From contig WTPW01000031.1 of the NCBI GenBank assembly GCA_009809945.1, forward strand, positions 805,638-869,637: a stretch of 64,000 nucleotides of DNA, read 5' to 3'. Positions 1-11,108 of the stretch are shown one piece after another. Each line of letters opens with the position of its first letter. The first letter of the stretch is position 1. The stretch comes from Gigaspora margarita. Lineage: Eukaryota > Glomeromycota > Glomeromycetes > Diversisporales > Gigasporaceae. A program made the translations under genes and the position numbers. The notes below the pieces were generated by a model that was not told the DNA's origin, ran no database searches, and worked only from the letters and a program-made list of their open reading frames with translations.

Positions 1-608
1 TTTTTTTTTTTTTTTTAAAAAGCGTTGGTTCAAAAAATTTTTTTTGAAAGCTTACATTTTGAAAATTGGGAACCGATACCAAAGTTGGTACCTGATGTTT
101 GAAATGTAGCTGATATATACCAAAGTAGAACCGCTAACAGAAAAAATTTTTACTATAATCCTCAAATATAACCTCACATAGATTATTCAGGATTCTTCCT
201 AGCCTCCTAGGTAGAAGAACTACCAACAAACAACTGAAAAAAATAAACAGGAAATAAAAAAAAGAGAAAACAAAAAAAAAGGAAATACTAAACTATTGAC
301 AAGAAAAAACAAAAAAAAAATAACAAGAAAATATAGCCAAATAAAAAAAAAACAAAAAAGAAAAAAAAGGCTAAAAAAATGACTGCAATAAAACTATTTT
401 TGTCTGTACTAGACTTTAAAAATTATATAGAGTTATATAAAAAAAATCTAAGCTAGCACTATATGTATTCTAGAAATTAAAAAAATTGTTAAATATCTAG
501 AAATTTCTATACATGATTCCTCTGACCTCTATTATACTAGTTATTGTTTATTTGGTAAGCATTAACCCAAATATCCTTGTAGGAGATTCTATTTTAGTAG
601 ACACATCC
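1..608. other. AT-rich intergenic stretch
   Basis: Low-complexity A/T-rich DNA with A-runs and a T-run at the left edge. A few short GGTACC-like inverted motifs are visible near positions 70-110. I see no gene, RNA or complete mobile element. Confidence 0.6.
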
Positions 609-616
609 TAATTTGG

Positions 617-752
617 GGGTCATCTAAAGCCTTGTACCTTCATATATTGATTTATATACTGCATAAATTGCATTCTTGATATCTATATAACCTGCTAAAC
701 TAAAATGCATCAAAAATGAACCCTAATGAGGTACAAGGCTTTAGCCATCCCC
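617..752. mobile_element. Short MITE, family alpha, 8-bp TSD
   Basis: A 136-bp non-coding element with terminal inverted repeats. The left end reads GGGTCATCTAAAGCC then TTGTACC, and the right end is its near reverse complement, GGTACAAGGCTTTAGCC. It is flanked by a perfect 8-bp duplication TAATTTGG (609-616 and 753-760), the length produced by hAT-type transposases. Two more copies of this terminal sequence occur at 6264-6540 and 21946-22230, so it is a dispersed family. It has no coding capacity and would depend on a transposase in trans. Confidence 0.85.
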
Positions 753-795
753 TAATTTGGAAAGAGTAAACACTACTGATCTTTTGGAGGAGGTA

Positions 796-1122
796 CCGTA
801 GGTTTCCGAAAATAAGCTACCTCCAAAAGAAGCTACCCCCAGATTTTCAGAAAAATTTTTAAAAATTTTTAAAGAAATCGTTAACAGTCGCTACATATAA
901 ATCTTTTTTTTTTACTAAGTAAACTTCAAACGTGCGATTAAGTAAAGTTGTTCAAAATAACGAAATACACCTATTGTAAAAATTTCATAGCATTTAAACA
1001 ACTTTTTATTAGTACGTCTTTCAATTTTTCAAAAAATTTAACAATCTGAAAATAAGCTACCCCCACATTTTTTTGTGTAACTTTTTGGCCAAAAAGGGTA
1101 GCTTATTTTCAGACAAATACGG
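796..1122. mobile_element. MITE, family beta, TA target
   Basis: A 327-bp element with ends CCGTAGGTTTCCGAAAATAA and the inverse of CCGTATTTGTCTGAAAATAA, each flanked by TA (794-795, 1123-1124). TA duplication is typical of Tc1/mariner-type elements. Related copies lie at about 3249-3558 and 55488-55792, and a more diverged one at 55829-56372. Non-coding. Confidence 0.8.
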
Positions 1123-1794
1123 TATGCCAAATTGCCCACTTTTTTTGAAATTTTAAAAAATCCAAAGTAGTACCATAAAAAGAGTACCAAAGTAAAAAAA
1201 AGTTGTAATGATTACACTATACAGAATAATATATCTAGCCAAGTATTTACTTCTATTTTTATAACCATAGTTCTTGACAAAGCTCTAGAGTTCCTCTACT
1301 ACATCTTTGCTCAATAGCACCAAAGCTCACCAAGGTGCCTTGCTTATAAGTCTACTGTTTTTTTCATTTCTATTTCAGTCACATAATATATAGTTAATAG
1401 GCTTTGTACCTGGTAGCAGCTTTGGTAAAGTTTTGTTGTGTAAAATATGTTAACTGTATAGTTTTTATAGGTCTGAGTTCTTAAAAATTTTGGTACAAGA
1501 AATCATCAGAAAGAGTTTTTTTGAAACTTTTATTTTAATGATTTTTAAAATCAATATTATACAAGTATTTATATAGTATAGTATTGTAAAACCAAAATTT
1601 TTTAGGTTTAAGCAAAATTAAAAAAAATACAATTGATACGATACTTTATTAATTGATAATCTGCCTATCAACTGAAGAGTAATCATAGTATAATGCGATG
1701 CAAATCACATATAAAAATTACTATAGGCGAAATATAGCATGCTTTTATTTAAAAAAATTTTTTTACTAAAGTTAATGATATATACTCAATAATT
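1123..1794. other. AT-rich intergenic stretch
   Basis: No gene-like reading frame, splice pattern or recognisable repeat beyond A/T runs. Confidence 0.5.
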
Positions 1795-2035
1795 GAAAGT
1801 TGTAAAGCTCATTGAGATGCATCTAATGATAGTTAGATCATTCAAATCAGCCCAGTGAATGGTGAGATATCATCAAAAACGATTGACCAACTATATAAAA
1901 TCTCTATATAAACAAACATTGTTTGTGATTTTATATAGTTAGCCAATCATTTTTTAATAATATCTTGTTATCCACTAGCCCGATTTGGATGATCTAATCA
2001 ACTTAAATGCGTCTCGATGAGCTTTACAACTTTTA
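1795..2035. mobile_element. Inverted-repeat element with about 115-bp arms
   Basis: The left arm contains AAAGTTGTAAAGCTCATTGA and continues to ACTATATAAAAT. The right arm is the diverged reverse complement and ends GAGCTTTACAACTTTT. The arms meet near 1916-1924, giving a fold-back MITE-like structure. No clear target-site duplication could be assigned. Non-coding. Confidence 0.65.
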
Positions 2036-2182
2036 GTTAGTGGGCATGTGGTATTAACTTAGTGAAAAAAATTTTTAGATACAAGTACACCACATTTGCC
2101 TATAGTGATTTTTACATGTGACCTGTGTCATGTTATACTATATTCACTCTCCAGTTGTCAGGCAGATTATCAATTAACAAAT

Positions 2183-2486
2183 GGGGCCTTTGCAGTAGAA
2201 AGGGCCGATACTGGTTTATATACGATTTTGAAAAATCATGTTTGTTTTGTTCGGACTGATCCGGGTTACTCAAAAATTTTGTGATTTGATTGGTCAGTTG
2301 TATCAGGCAATCCCGTGATCTACGAAACTCCAAAAAAAGTTTTTTTAAATAACTCGATTTTTTATTATGCAAATCAATTTCCATTTATAATTGAAAAATG
2401 TAGCCCGTGTCGAAATTTATCCGGATACAACAAAAACTCGATTTTCATTTTTGGGCAGTATCAGCCCTTTCTATTGCAAAGGCCCC
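2183..2486. mobile_element. MITE with GGGGCCTTTGCA ends
   Basis: A 304-bp element. Its left end GGGGCCTTTGCAGTAGAAAG is mirrored at the right end by CTTTCTATTGCAAAGGCCCC. The inverted similarity continues inward for roughly 80 bases, past TCCGGATAA. The flanks share only AAAT, so the TSD is uncertain. Short reading frames across it on both strands come from the inverted repeat and are not genes. Confidence 0.75.
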
Positions 2487-3248
2487 AAATAACTTTTTAG
2501 CAAGTATCTTTTTGTTAAATCATATTAAATTAAACTAAATTATACAATAAAGGATAAATATAATATAAGTTAAATTGTTTACTATAGCCAAAGATAATAA
2601 AAATATATTGTATTGTTTAATTTATATAAACTTTAAGAGATATGTCATTAATTAGGTGATTATTTTTTATTAAAACTCTACTTCTCTCTCTTTCTTTTAA
2701 TAAATATTTGATTAGGATCTTTATATATAATTTCAACTTTTTTTAACTTTTTCTTCTTTAAAAAATTATTACTCTTCTAATATTATTTTATTTTATTTTT
2801 TTTCTTTTATTATCCAAATAATTAATTGTTTATTTCATTCATAAATTTATATAGACTGTTTTAAAAATTATATATATTTTCTATAAGATGTTTAATTTAT
2901 TTTATATATGTAATAGTATAGTTTTGTTAATTATAAATAAAGTATAAAAAAATATTAATTAAAAGTAGGGTGAATATAGATTATTTTTAATAGTGATCAT
3001 ATTGTAATTATATAAAATCAGGTAATCAATCAATTAGGGTTGTAAACAACATAGATTCAACCAATTAGAATTAATGATTTTGTATAATCTAAAAAAATTT
3101 GAAATTATTTAATTTTTTTACCAATATATGAAGGTAGATTTTTTTTAAATAATATAGGATCTAAAATCTTACTATAACAAATAAAAAACTTCAAATTATA
3201 TATTCACAAAATTTTGAAAATAATTGGCTATACTTTTTGAAAAGTTTT
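2487..3248. other. AT-rich intergenic stretch
   Basis: Almost pure A/T sequence. I see no gene or bounded repeat. Confidence 0.5.
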
Positions 3249-3558
3249 ACTATATATGTCTGAAAATAAACTACCTTTTTTGGCCAAAAAATTACATGAA
3301 AAAACGTGGAATAGGCTATTTTCGAAATATTGAATTTTTTTGAAAATTAAAAAACGTACTAATAAAAAGTTGTCCAAATAATACCAAATTTTTATTATAA
3401 GTATATTTCGATATTTTGAACAAGTTTACATAATGGAACTTTTGAGGTTTACTTAGTAAAATTTGGACTTTTATATGTAGCAACTGCTAATGAATTTTTA
3501 AGATTTTTAAAAAACCAGGAGCTTATTTTAGGTAGTAGCTTATTTTCAGACATATACG
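3249..3558. mobile_element. MITE, family beta, second copy
   Basis: Inverse-orientation relative of 796-1122. It starts near ATGTCTGAAAATAAACTACC and ends GTAGCTTATTTTCAGACATA then TACGG. The interior shares ACGTACTAATAAAAAGTTGT and TATATGTAGCAACTG with the other copies. Its right end lies directly beside the next element. Confidence 0.75.
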
Positions 3559-3598
3559 GCAGTGTTGTCATGGGACAGCTTTGGACAATGATTTGAAC

Positions 3599-4336
3599 AG
3601 GACCCTGGACTAGTGATACAAATCGATAAAAATTTTTTAATCGATTAGTTGATGGATCATTTTATCCAACTAATCAATTAATCGAATTTATTCAACTAAT
3701 CGATTAGTTGGCCAATTGATTAATCGATTAGTTGACTAATCAATTGACTACTGTAATCGATTGGCCAACTAATCGATTAGTTGAATAAATAATAAACGAA
3801 ACTTGGTAAAATACACATAAAGTAGCAACTGAAACAGCCAGGTTGATATTCTTATATGATCGGTTGATTAAACGACCAATTGCCGAGTTGATTAATTGAC
3901 CAATCGACTAGTCGATTAATCGATTAATTGGCCAATCGACTAATCGATTAGTTAACTAATCGATTAATCGACTAAGTTGGGTCTGTAAAATTCAAATCAA
4001 TTAGTTGTCAACTTTACAACTAATCGATTAATTCGATTTTTGATTTGTATCACTACCCTCATATAGGTCATAACTGGATTTTGGCCAATTTTGATCTAAT
4101 TTGCTAAAAACAACAAAATATATTTACTTTAATAACTTCTAATCCAGTAATCAGAATTGAATAAACTTTTTTTTGTTAGATGCCCTCACTAAGAGCTTAA
4201 TTTTAAAAAAAGTTCATTTAAATTAGACCACTAGATGCCAAGATAATTGCCAAAAACTGTTTTTTGCTTCTCAAATTTTAGGTGTTTTTGCTGAAAAATT
4301 TCAAGTTTGACCTCTATACTAGATGTCCAGGGTCCT
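3599..4336. mobile_element. MITE family F, hAT-type 8-bp TSD
   Basis: The ends are perfect inverted repeats: AGGACCCTGGAC at 3599 and GTCCAGGGTCCT ending at 4336. The flanks are ATTTGAAC on both sides (3591-3598, 4337-4344), an 8-bp TSD. Without the element nested at 3613-4053 it would be about 295 bp. A reverse-orientation copy is recognisable through the readable windows of the poly-T comb at about 44422-44723. Confidence 0.88.
3613..4053. mobile_element. TA-target element G made of AATCGATT repeats
   Basis: The terminal inverted repeats are GTGATACAAATCGA and TTTGATTTGTATCAC, flanked by TA at 3611-3612 and 4054-4055. The interior is an unusually dense field of palindromic words such as TAATCGATTAGTTG and CCAATCGACTAAT. 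It interrupts element F: removing it with one TA restores a continuous F sequence. The 441-bp length and TA target fit a Tc1/mariner-like non-autonomous element. Confidence 0.82.
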
Positions 4337-4494
4337 ATTTGAACAATTTTAAACAATTTTGAACAATTAAATAAAGTAAAATTACTTAATATTTTATTAA
4401 GATAATCTATTTTAATTTTAACTAGAATGTGTTTAGCATCTAAAAAAACATATAGCTATATATTTTTTAGATAGATTTATTAATTATTAAAGCC

Positions 4495-5476
4495 AAGAGT
4501 ATGGTGACTTAGGGAAGTTGGTAAGTTGTCACCCCCAAATGGCAGGTCTAGAGTTCAAATCCTATTAGTGATGCTTTGAAAAATAGACCTGTGTTCTAGT
4601 AACTGTTTCTCATTGATCGATTGGATACATCACTTGTAGTTCTTGGTACATCATCTAGAATGGGAGCTTCTGAGTGCACAAAATCCAAGGAACTGGAGAA
4701 ATAGAAATCCGTTTAGCAAGCCCTAAGTTAAGAAGGTAGCAAAGATCTTCAACAGTGCTACCAAAGCTAGAATATCAGAAACTAAAGCCAAAGAATTGAA
4801 TGATAAGACTCTTAAGAAGAAGGTTCACCAACCTGACTACCGGAGTCATACCAGAGGAAAAGAACCTACGTTTTAGTAGTAGGTACCAAGGAAAGAAAGC
4901 TATATCGACCCTTCCAGACTAACTGGTTTGGAAGTTTGTAGATCTGGTGTAAGGACTAGTAGGATGGTGAGATAGGTACTGGGATTGGAGCGAACCTTGC
5001 AAGGGCAGAAGTAGGTAACGGTAATGGTTTAGACTAATCTCTAGACTGCAAGTGGTCTGCCTCAGTAGATATATAAGTTACCGAAGCATAGGCAATACCT
5101 GTGTGGGACAGGAACTGCTCTACCAAGTATTCCACAAGGATAAACTAGTCCTAAGGGATTTCACAAGCATCTGGGACTAACCTTAACTAACTAATATAAT
5201 GGAAGATTGTACTAGTGATACAAGCAGGATTAGCAGGCGAAGCAGAGATCAGAGGGTTTAAATAGGCAATGCCAGTATGTGGGTTGCAGATATGACAGCT
5301 AGTGTGAAACCTTCAGGTGGCTACTTAAATAGGCAACCAAAAGTTGCAGGTGTAGCTAGTTGTACCCTCATCAATATAACAAATGTCAGGTGCCCAAAGA
5401 GGCACTCTTGATCTGTTATTTGCTTGAATAAAAGCCTTTCCCCAAAATGAAAACTTTGACACACAAAAAAAAAAAA
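4495..5476 (+). mobile_element. Long tRNA-headed SINE, copy A
   Basis: A non-coding retroelement of about 980 bp flanked by a perfect 15-bp TSD TTAATTATTAAAGCC (4480-4494, 5477-5491). The 5' head reads GGTGACTTAGGGAAGTTGG, resembling a polymerase III A box. A B-box-like GAGTTCAAATC follows at 4551-4561. The 3' end carries TTGAATAAAAGCC and an A-run. These are the hallmarks of target-primed reverse transcription of a tRNA-derived SINE. A second copy lies on the other strand at 27981-28945. No reading frame runs through it. It is longer than most SINEs, so a composite origin is possible. Confidence 0.85.
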
Positions 5477-5581
5477 TTAATTATTAAAGCCTGAACAAGC
5501 TTTGAACAATCTTGGATGTTTGGACAATTTTGGATGCGAACAAGCCAAAAAAGGCTGTAAACAGCCAAAATATACAACACT

Positions 5582-6255
5582 AATATATAGTATTAGAAGC
5601 ATATTTTTGCTTTTTATATAAAATTTTGTTGTTCTATATAAATTATATAAAAATTGATCTATATTTACCTTATTTAAGAGTATATAACTTGTATAAAAAA
5701 CTTTTTTAATAAGTTTTTGTATTTATAAGCTATATTTTAACTTGGATGAATAGTTTTATTTATTTATAATATGAGTTAAAAGTAGTAGGTATTATATGAT
5801 TTTTGTATCACTATTTTTTTTTTTGAATATTAAAAAATATTTATTAAGTAACCTGTTTTTAAAAATTAATTAAAAGTTGTAAAATAGGTTTTTCTAATTC
5901 TAATAATAGTAAAATCATCAAAATTGAGTAGATATTTATTAAAATTCATGTATTTAAAAATTAATTGGTAGATTGCAGTTAAAGAGAACAAAAATTAATA
6001 AATCTTATAATAAACAAAATTAGAAATTTATATGTTTTTTTTATAGTATAGGAATAGGGTTTGCTTATATAAAGGTATTTTTTTTATTAAGTAACTTTTT
6101 TTTGCTATTTAATTAAAAGTTGTAGAGCTAATTCTTGTGATTCTAATAGTAATAAAATCATCTAAATTGGTTTGCTAGATTATAAGATACAAGTATTTTT
6201 TAATTATGTACTATATAGTTTTTTTATAAATTGAAGCATATAGCATTCTACTTAC
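5582..6255. other. AT-rich intergenic stretch
   Basis: Only A/T-rich sequence with short T-runs. Nothing gene-like is seen. Confidence 0.5.
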
Positions 6256-6263
6256 TATATAAG

Positions 6264-6540
6264 GGGTCTGCTAAAGTCTTGTACCCACGTGACTTTTATA
6301 TATAAATCAACCAATCAAAATCACAAAATTTGTTAATATGGATCAGCTCGAAAGAAGACAAAAAATCAAAAATGCGAAAATATGAAAAACGGTGGTCTAA
6401 ACCTGTTTTGTTGCATTAATAAAAAATGGCAAGGAGTTAATTTTATCTATAAAACTACTTTTATTCTAATGCTAAACTAACCCTAACTCTAATTACAATT
6501 AAAACTTTAAAAATTACATAGGTACAAGGCTTACGATCCC
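6264..6540. mobile_element. MITE, family alpha, TSD TATATAAG
   Basis: A 277-bp element beginning GGGTCTGCTAAAGTCTTGTA and ending with the inverse pattern, TACAAGGCTTACGATCCC. It is flanked by TATATAAG on both sides (6256-6263, 6541-6548). The interior contains CTAACCCTAACTC and matches the 21946-22230 copy in layout. Confidence 0.87.
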
Positions 6541-6548
6541 TATATAAG

Positions 6549-8947
6549 GCAATAGTCACATACCTGACAATTTTTACTATGAAATTTCTTCTCTTTAACT
6601 ACAGACTACTAATTAAGTATTATTTTGTTATATGACAATTATCATATTTACCGATTTGATTTTTAGGGGTCTTTTTTTGATAAACTAATACACAAACTTT
6701 TGCTATTAAGTGACGTGAAGAATAACAAATGAAACCTTCAAATAAAATAGTTTTTTTGGTCTAGATATAAGATAAATAAGCAATAAATATTCAAAGAACA
6801 GCCACACCAAGCTGTAAAGGAAGCACTATCACTAGTTGTTTGAAGCGTTTAGGTATTTTTGAGTAGTAAAGGATCAGTTTGTCATTGAGCAATCAGTTGT
6901 ATAATGGGTAAGGGTAAATTCAGAAGCATTTTCAGAAAAACTACCTTTTTAACTTACTTTTAGCTAATAATTAAACATATAGATATTAAATTATTCTATA
7001 CACTTAATTATGGATTAAAAATAAGTTTAAAAGAACATTATTGTAAAAATTCACTTTGTAATAAATTTTAATAGCAAATAATTCTTGATCATGATTGGCT
7101 AATTTTGGGTAAAAACAAATCAGTAAATATGTATAATATTTAATTAATAATTTTGTATAACTCTGAAAAATTTGAAGGTTTTTCAAAAACCTTACAATAT
7201 ATACAAGTATATTTTTTTAAATATTTTATTTGTTAAAATTTTTACTACTATAAAGAACTAATATAATCTATTTATTACAAAAATTTGATAAAAATTAATT
7301 GTAATAGTAAAAAGTTTTATTAATAGCATATTTCTATTTTTTGTAAAAATCATATTGTAACTTTAAAATCATATGAAAAATGATCAATATACCTCTATCC
7401 TTAATTTGTTTCAAAGTTATAAAAAACTATTGTAATATATAAATTGTGCTTATTTAATTATTTAGATTGTTTAATAATTATCTATTTGTTTTTACAGAAT
7501 ATTTATATGAATATAAACCATTTTATAATCAATTAACTATTTTTTATATATTTTTAAAAATATAAAAGTTTCTTTTGCTAATACTATTAAGTAAAAGTTT
7601 TTTGTATTTTAATTAAAAATTAAAGAAAAGGTTTTTTTAATTCTAATAGCAGTTAAATTATCAAAATTGGTTTAGTGGTTCCAAAATACTTGAAATTAAA
7701 GAAGAAAATATAAAAATCTGCAAATTTACTATTATACAAAGTATTACTATATTGTACTAACAAAAATATCTGGGTCTAATACAAAATATTTGTTAAAACT
7801 TACAAAAGATCTATCAAAATTTACAAAAAATCTGTCAAAACTTACAAAAGACCTAGGCATATTATATGTTAGCAGGTCTGTATTACAAAAAAATTTTTAA
7901 GTATTTATATATTTTATACTTACAATAAGCAGTTTAAAAATTTAAAAAAATCTATATTTAATTAATAAAAATCTCATGCTTTATATTAGATATTTTGCAA
8001 TAGAAGATATTGAAATAGAGGTGTACTTTGGTTAGTGCATTATGATATATTTTATAATACTTTATATAATAGTGAATTTGCAATTTTTTATATTCTCTTC
8101 TTTGATTTTAAGTATTTGGAAATTCACTATGCCAATTTTGTTAATTTAACTATTGTTAGAATTAGAAAATCCTCTTTTTTAACTTTTAATTAAAATACAA
8201 AAACTTTACTTAATAGCATTTTCATATTTTAAAAGATTATTTTAACTAATCATATTATTATATAGAATAAATTACTTATTTATTTAAAAACATAGTAAAA
8301 AATTAAAAAAAATTGAGCAACTTTAGCTCAAAATCCTTTTATAACTACTTGATATTTATATTGTAACTTTGCAAAAAGATCCAAAAAATGTTAAAAAATA
8401 TAAGTTCCATATTTAAAATTATCTTTTATGTTTACTTTCTTAAGTAAATTAAAGAAATTTGTTTTTTTTAACCAAAATTTTATATTTAAATTAGAGTAAG
8501 TCATCTCATTTAATTTATATTTAATTTAAATCTATAAGACATATTCTATGTTAATATATATTTAATTGCATAAATTTTATATAATTTTACATGCTAATAT
8601 TAAATTCTGGCTATATTAAAAAGTTAGAAAGATCAAAAATTATTTGATTAGTATTCTGCAAAAGATCCAAGCCCAGTTCAGGTCTGGTTTGGTCTGTTGA
8701 TGTATTGAGTTCAGACCATTAATTTATCAAAATTAATACGGGTTTGAACCCATACAAAGATCTACTTGAGTAATACCCAGTTTGGTCCTATTAGAATAAT
8801 AGTGATTGCTGATTGACTAATCTAATATTTTAATATTATATAGCACCTATTCATGTATATAAAGTTTATTTTATATCTGATTTTTTTATATTTCTTGCCA
8901 AGATTTATTGGTTGACAATAACATTCTTTTCTATAAACTTTTGCACA
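6549..8947. other. AT-rich intergenic stretch
   Basis: About 2.4 kb of A/T-rich DNA. Around 8655-8770 there is a more complex motif (AAGATCCAAGCCCAGTTCAG) of a dispersed 'GATCC/GGTCT' family also seen near 10820-10970, 22920-23010 and 27370-27470. No gene is supported. Confidence 0.5.
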
Positions 8948-9235
8948 AACTAGAGTTACACAATTTGATTTGATTTGATTTGATCAAATATTTGAACTTA
9001 AATCAAATCTAAATCCAAGATTTTCAAATCAAATCAAATTCAAATTGGCAAAATTGATTTGATTTAATTAAAATATTTGATTTGATTTTAAAATTTATAT
9101 TGAAAGTTCAAATTCAAATCAAATTCAGATTCAAAATTTCAAATTCAAATCAAATTCAAATCCAGAATTTTAATCAAATTAAATTCAAATAAGCAAAATA
9201 TTTGATTTAATCTGAATTTGAGGAACCCTAGTGCA
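8948..9235. repeat. Fold-back repeat of ATTTGAATTTGA words, copy 1
   Basis: Nearly all of this stretch consists of interleaved CAAAT and ATTTG words. One end carries ACACAATTTGATTTG and the other GAATTTGAGGAACCCTAGTG. A second locus at 21193-21484 has the same words and the same GGAACCCTA-type terminus, so this is a dispersed fold-back family and not a simple microsatellite. Confidence 0.7.
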
Positions 9236-9584
9236 AATTAATTACTCCAAACACTCTATTGGGGCAAGTATTCAAATGAAATTTAATAATGTTAAATATG
9301 TCAATATTGTGATAAAAATTATTTGAATTGTGTAATGGTAAATCAGAAAAAAAATTATTGTATCTATAATCTATATTTTATATATACTTTATTCTTGCCA
9401 CTGTAATAGTTGTAGATTCAGTGCAGGAGCTGCCATTGAAGACGTCATTGGTGCTATAGTTTGAATCATCGTTGGTCTTTTTTAGTAGTTCTAGTCCTGC
9501 TGATTAGCTAACATCTCGACATTCATTTTCGCGTTAATATAACCAAAGAATGGCAAAACAAGGTTACAAAGCAAAAGTTAAATA

Positions 9585-9720
9585 CCGTAAACTGCCGTAT
9601 AAACAACCCGGGTCTGGTACATTCCACCAAAAAAATTAATTAGTAAAAAAAAGGAAATAATTAGTAAAAATGAGGGGGGAGGTCTGATATGTGGGGGGGC
9701 TGTTTTATGGCAGTTTACGG
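9585..9720. mobile_element. MITE with TA target and CCGTAAACTGCC ends
   Basis: A 136-bp element bounded by CCGTAAACTGCCGTATAAAC and the inverse of CCGTAAACTGCCATAAAACA, with TA on each side (9583-9584, 9721-9722). It carries a G-rich strand near 9672-9700. It interrupts or abuts the tandem mini-exon-like array that follows. Confidence 0.8.
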
Positions 9721-10225
9721 TATTTACTTACCTTATGTTCAAATCAGTTCACTCACAATAATTTAGCTATTTTTAATAGATACAGCAAACAAACTCAAAA
9801 CCAAGAAAATGAATACTTACCAGTGCGTTTAGATCTTTTCAGTTGCACCAATTCGGTTGGAATGTTCAAATTATTTTATATAAATTAATCTAGCTGATAA
9901 GAATAAAGAGTGTTATTATGAATAGACTTAAAAAACAGCAAAACAAGTTCACCAAATAAAATTATAGATACTTACCACTACGTTCAAATCCTTTCACTCG
10001 CATTAATTTAGCCAGTAAGAATAAAGAGCATTTATTAGTGGATAAACTTAAGAATAAAAAACAAATTTACAAACAGAAATATAGATACATACTTACCATT
10101 ACATCTAATTTCATTCGCACTAAATTAGCCAGTAGGAATCAGAACTAAAAATAGTGAAAAATTTACAAAACAAGAATATAATTTACTTACCATTACGTTC
10201 AAATCATTTCATTAAAATAGATTTT
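9721..10225 (-). repeat. Tandem array of five exon-like units with GTAAGT ends
   Basis: Reading the minus strand, five degenerate units of about 36-45 nt each end at a canonical 5' splice-like GTAAGT (plus-strand ACTTAC at 9726, 9815, 9970, 10091 and 10185). Unit sequences resemble TTTGAACGTAGTG preceded by a GGCTAAATTAATGCGAGTG-like part. Two units read LAKLMRVKGFERS and LANLVRMKLDVM, while others carry stops. This may be a decayed gene with duplicated small exons. It could equally be a tandem repeat that happens to contain GTAAGT. No larger gene could be assembled. Confidence 0.45.
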
Positions 10226-10282
10226 CTCTACAAATTAAATGAACAACAAAAACCCCGCATATGTGTTGTCAGCTGTGGCAAA

Positions 10283-10438
10283 ACCAAACCTCTAATCCTG
10301 TCAAAAACGATAATCAAGTCCATTTCTGCTTAATACTGTAGTTCATATTTTCCAATCTAATAGTTTATTAATACTGATACAAACCTTGGTAAGTTACATT
10401 TTATCAGGTTATCGTTTTTTACAAGATTGGTTTTGGGA
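10283..10438. mobile_element. Small inverted-repeat element
   Basis: The left end CCAAACCTCTAATCCTGTCA continues into AAAACGATAATC. The right end, GGTTATCGTTTTTTACAAGA then TTGGTTTTGGG, is the diverged reverse complement. Arms are about 30 bp and the whole about 155 bp. TSD not determined. Confidence 0.6.
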
Positions 10439-10439
10439 A

Positions 10440-11108
10440 GTTAAATAGTAAACATAAAAAATAAATTAAATTAAAAAATAAATTAAATTAAAAATAAAAT
10501 AAATTAAAGTTAATATAAATTAAAAATTAAAATAAAAAAAAAATTTAATTAAAAAAAAAAGTGAAAAAAATAGAATTAAATAAAATAATTATAATTTAAA
10601 ATACTGTAAAAAACGATTTAATTTATTATTATATATAATATTTATATTATCATTAAATAAAATTATTTACTAATTTAATTCGTAAATATATAATTTATTT
10701 ATTTGTTTAAATATATTTTATACAGTATTAATTTTTATTTATAAAAATAAAATTTTAAAATTTTTAAACATTCCCACCAATCTCTTTTTTTTTTTTACTT
10801 AGGGCTTCTATAAATTTTGAAATTTCACAGATCCGGACCGGACCCTGACCTAAGTGATACGAGTTCAGACGACATTATTAATTAACTTTAATGACCCTAA
10901 CTTTAGATCCGAATCGATGTTCGGACCAGGTCCGGATCTTTAAAAATACCCGTCCGGTCCGAATCATGCGAATTTTTTCTGCTATCACTTTGTTACTTAA
11001 TAGAACATACAAATTTATACTCAGCTATATAAGATTTTACAGTCGTTAAGTCTAAGTCCAGGATTCATTATAAACTAGGTTAATGCGTAACATTGTGTAT
11101 CCGGAGTA
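10440..11108. other. AT-rich stretch with a GATCCGGA-rich patch
   Basis: 10440-10800 is simple A/T sequence. 10820-10975 is conspicuously richer in G+C, with repeated TCCGGA/GGTCCG words (for example AGATCCGGACCGGACCCTGA). Similar patches occur near 22920-23010 and 27370-27470, so it is a dispersed repeat fragment. No coding evidence. Confidence 0.5.

Larger units (their letters stand above)
3562..5581. mobile_element. Host MITE (family E) carrying three nested insertions
   Basis: The outer ends are GTGTTGTCATGGGACAGCTT and the inverse of GTGTTGTATATTTTGG. A second copy in opposite orientation lies at 54645-55350 and a partial third near 56590-56725. Comparing copies shows that the body was about 300 bp before it was interrupted. 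Inside this copy sit an hAT-type MITE (3599-4336), a TA-target element within that (3613-4053), and a SINE (4495-5476). The TSD of the outer element could not be assigned. Confidence 0.7.
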
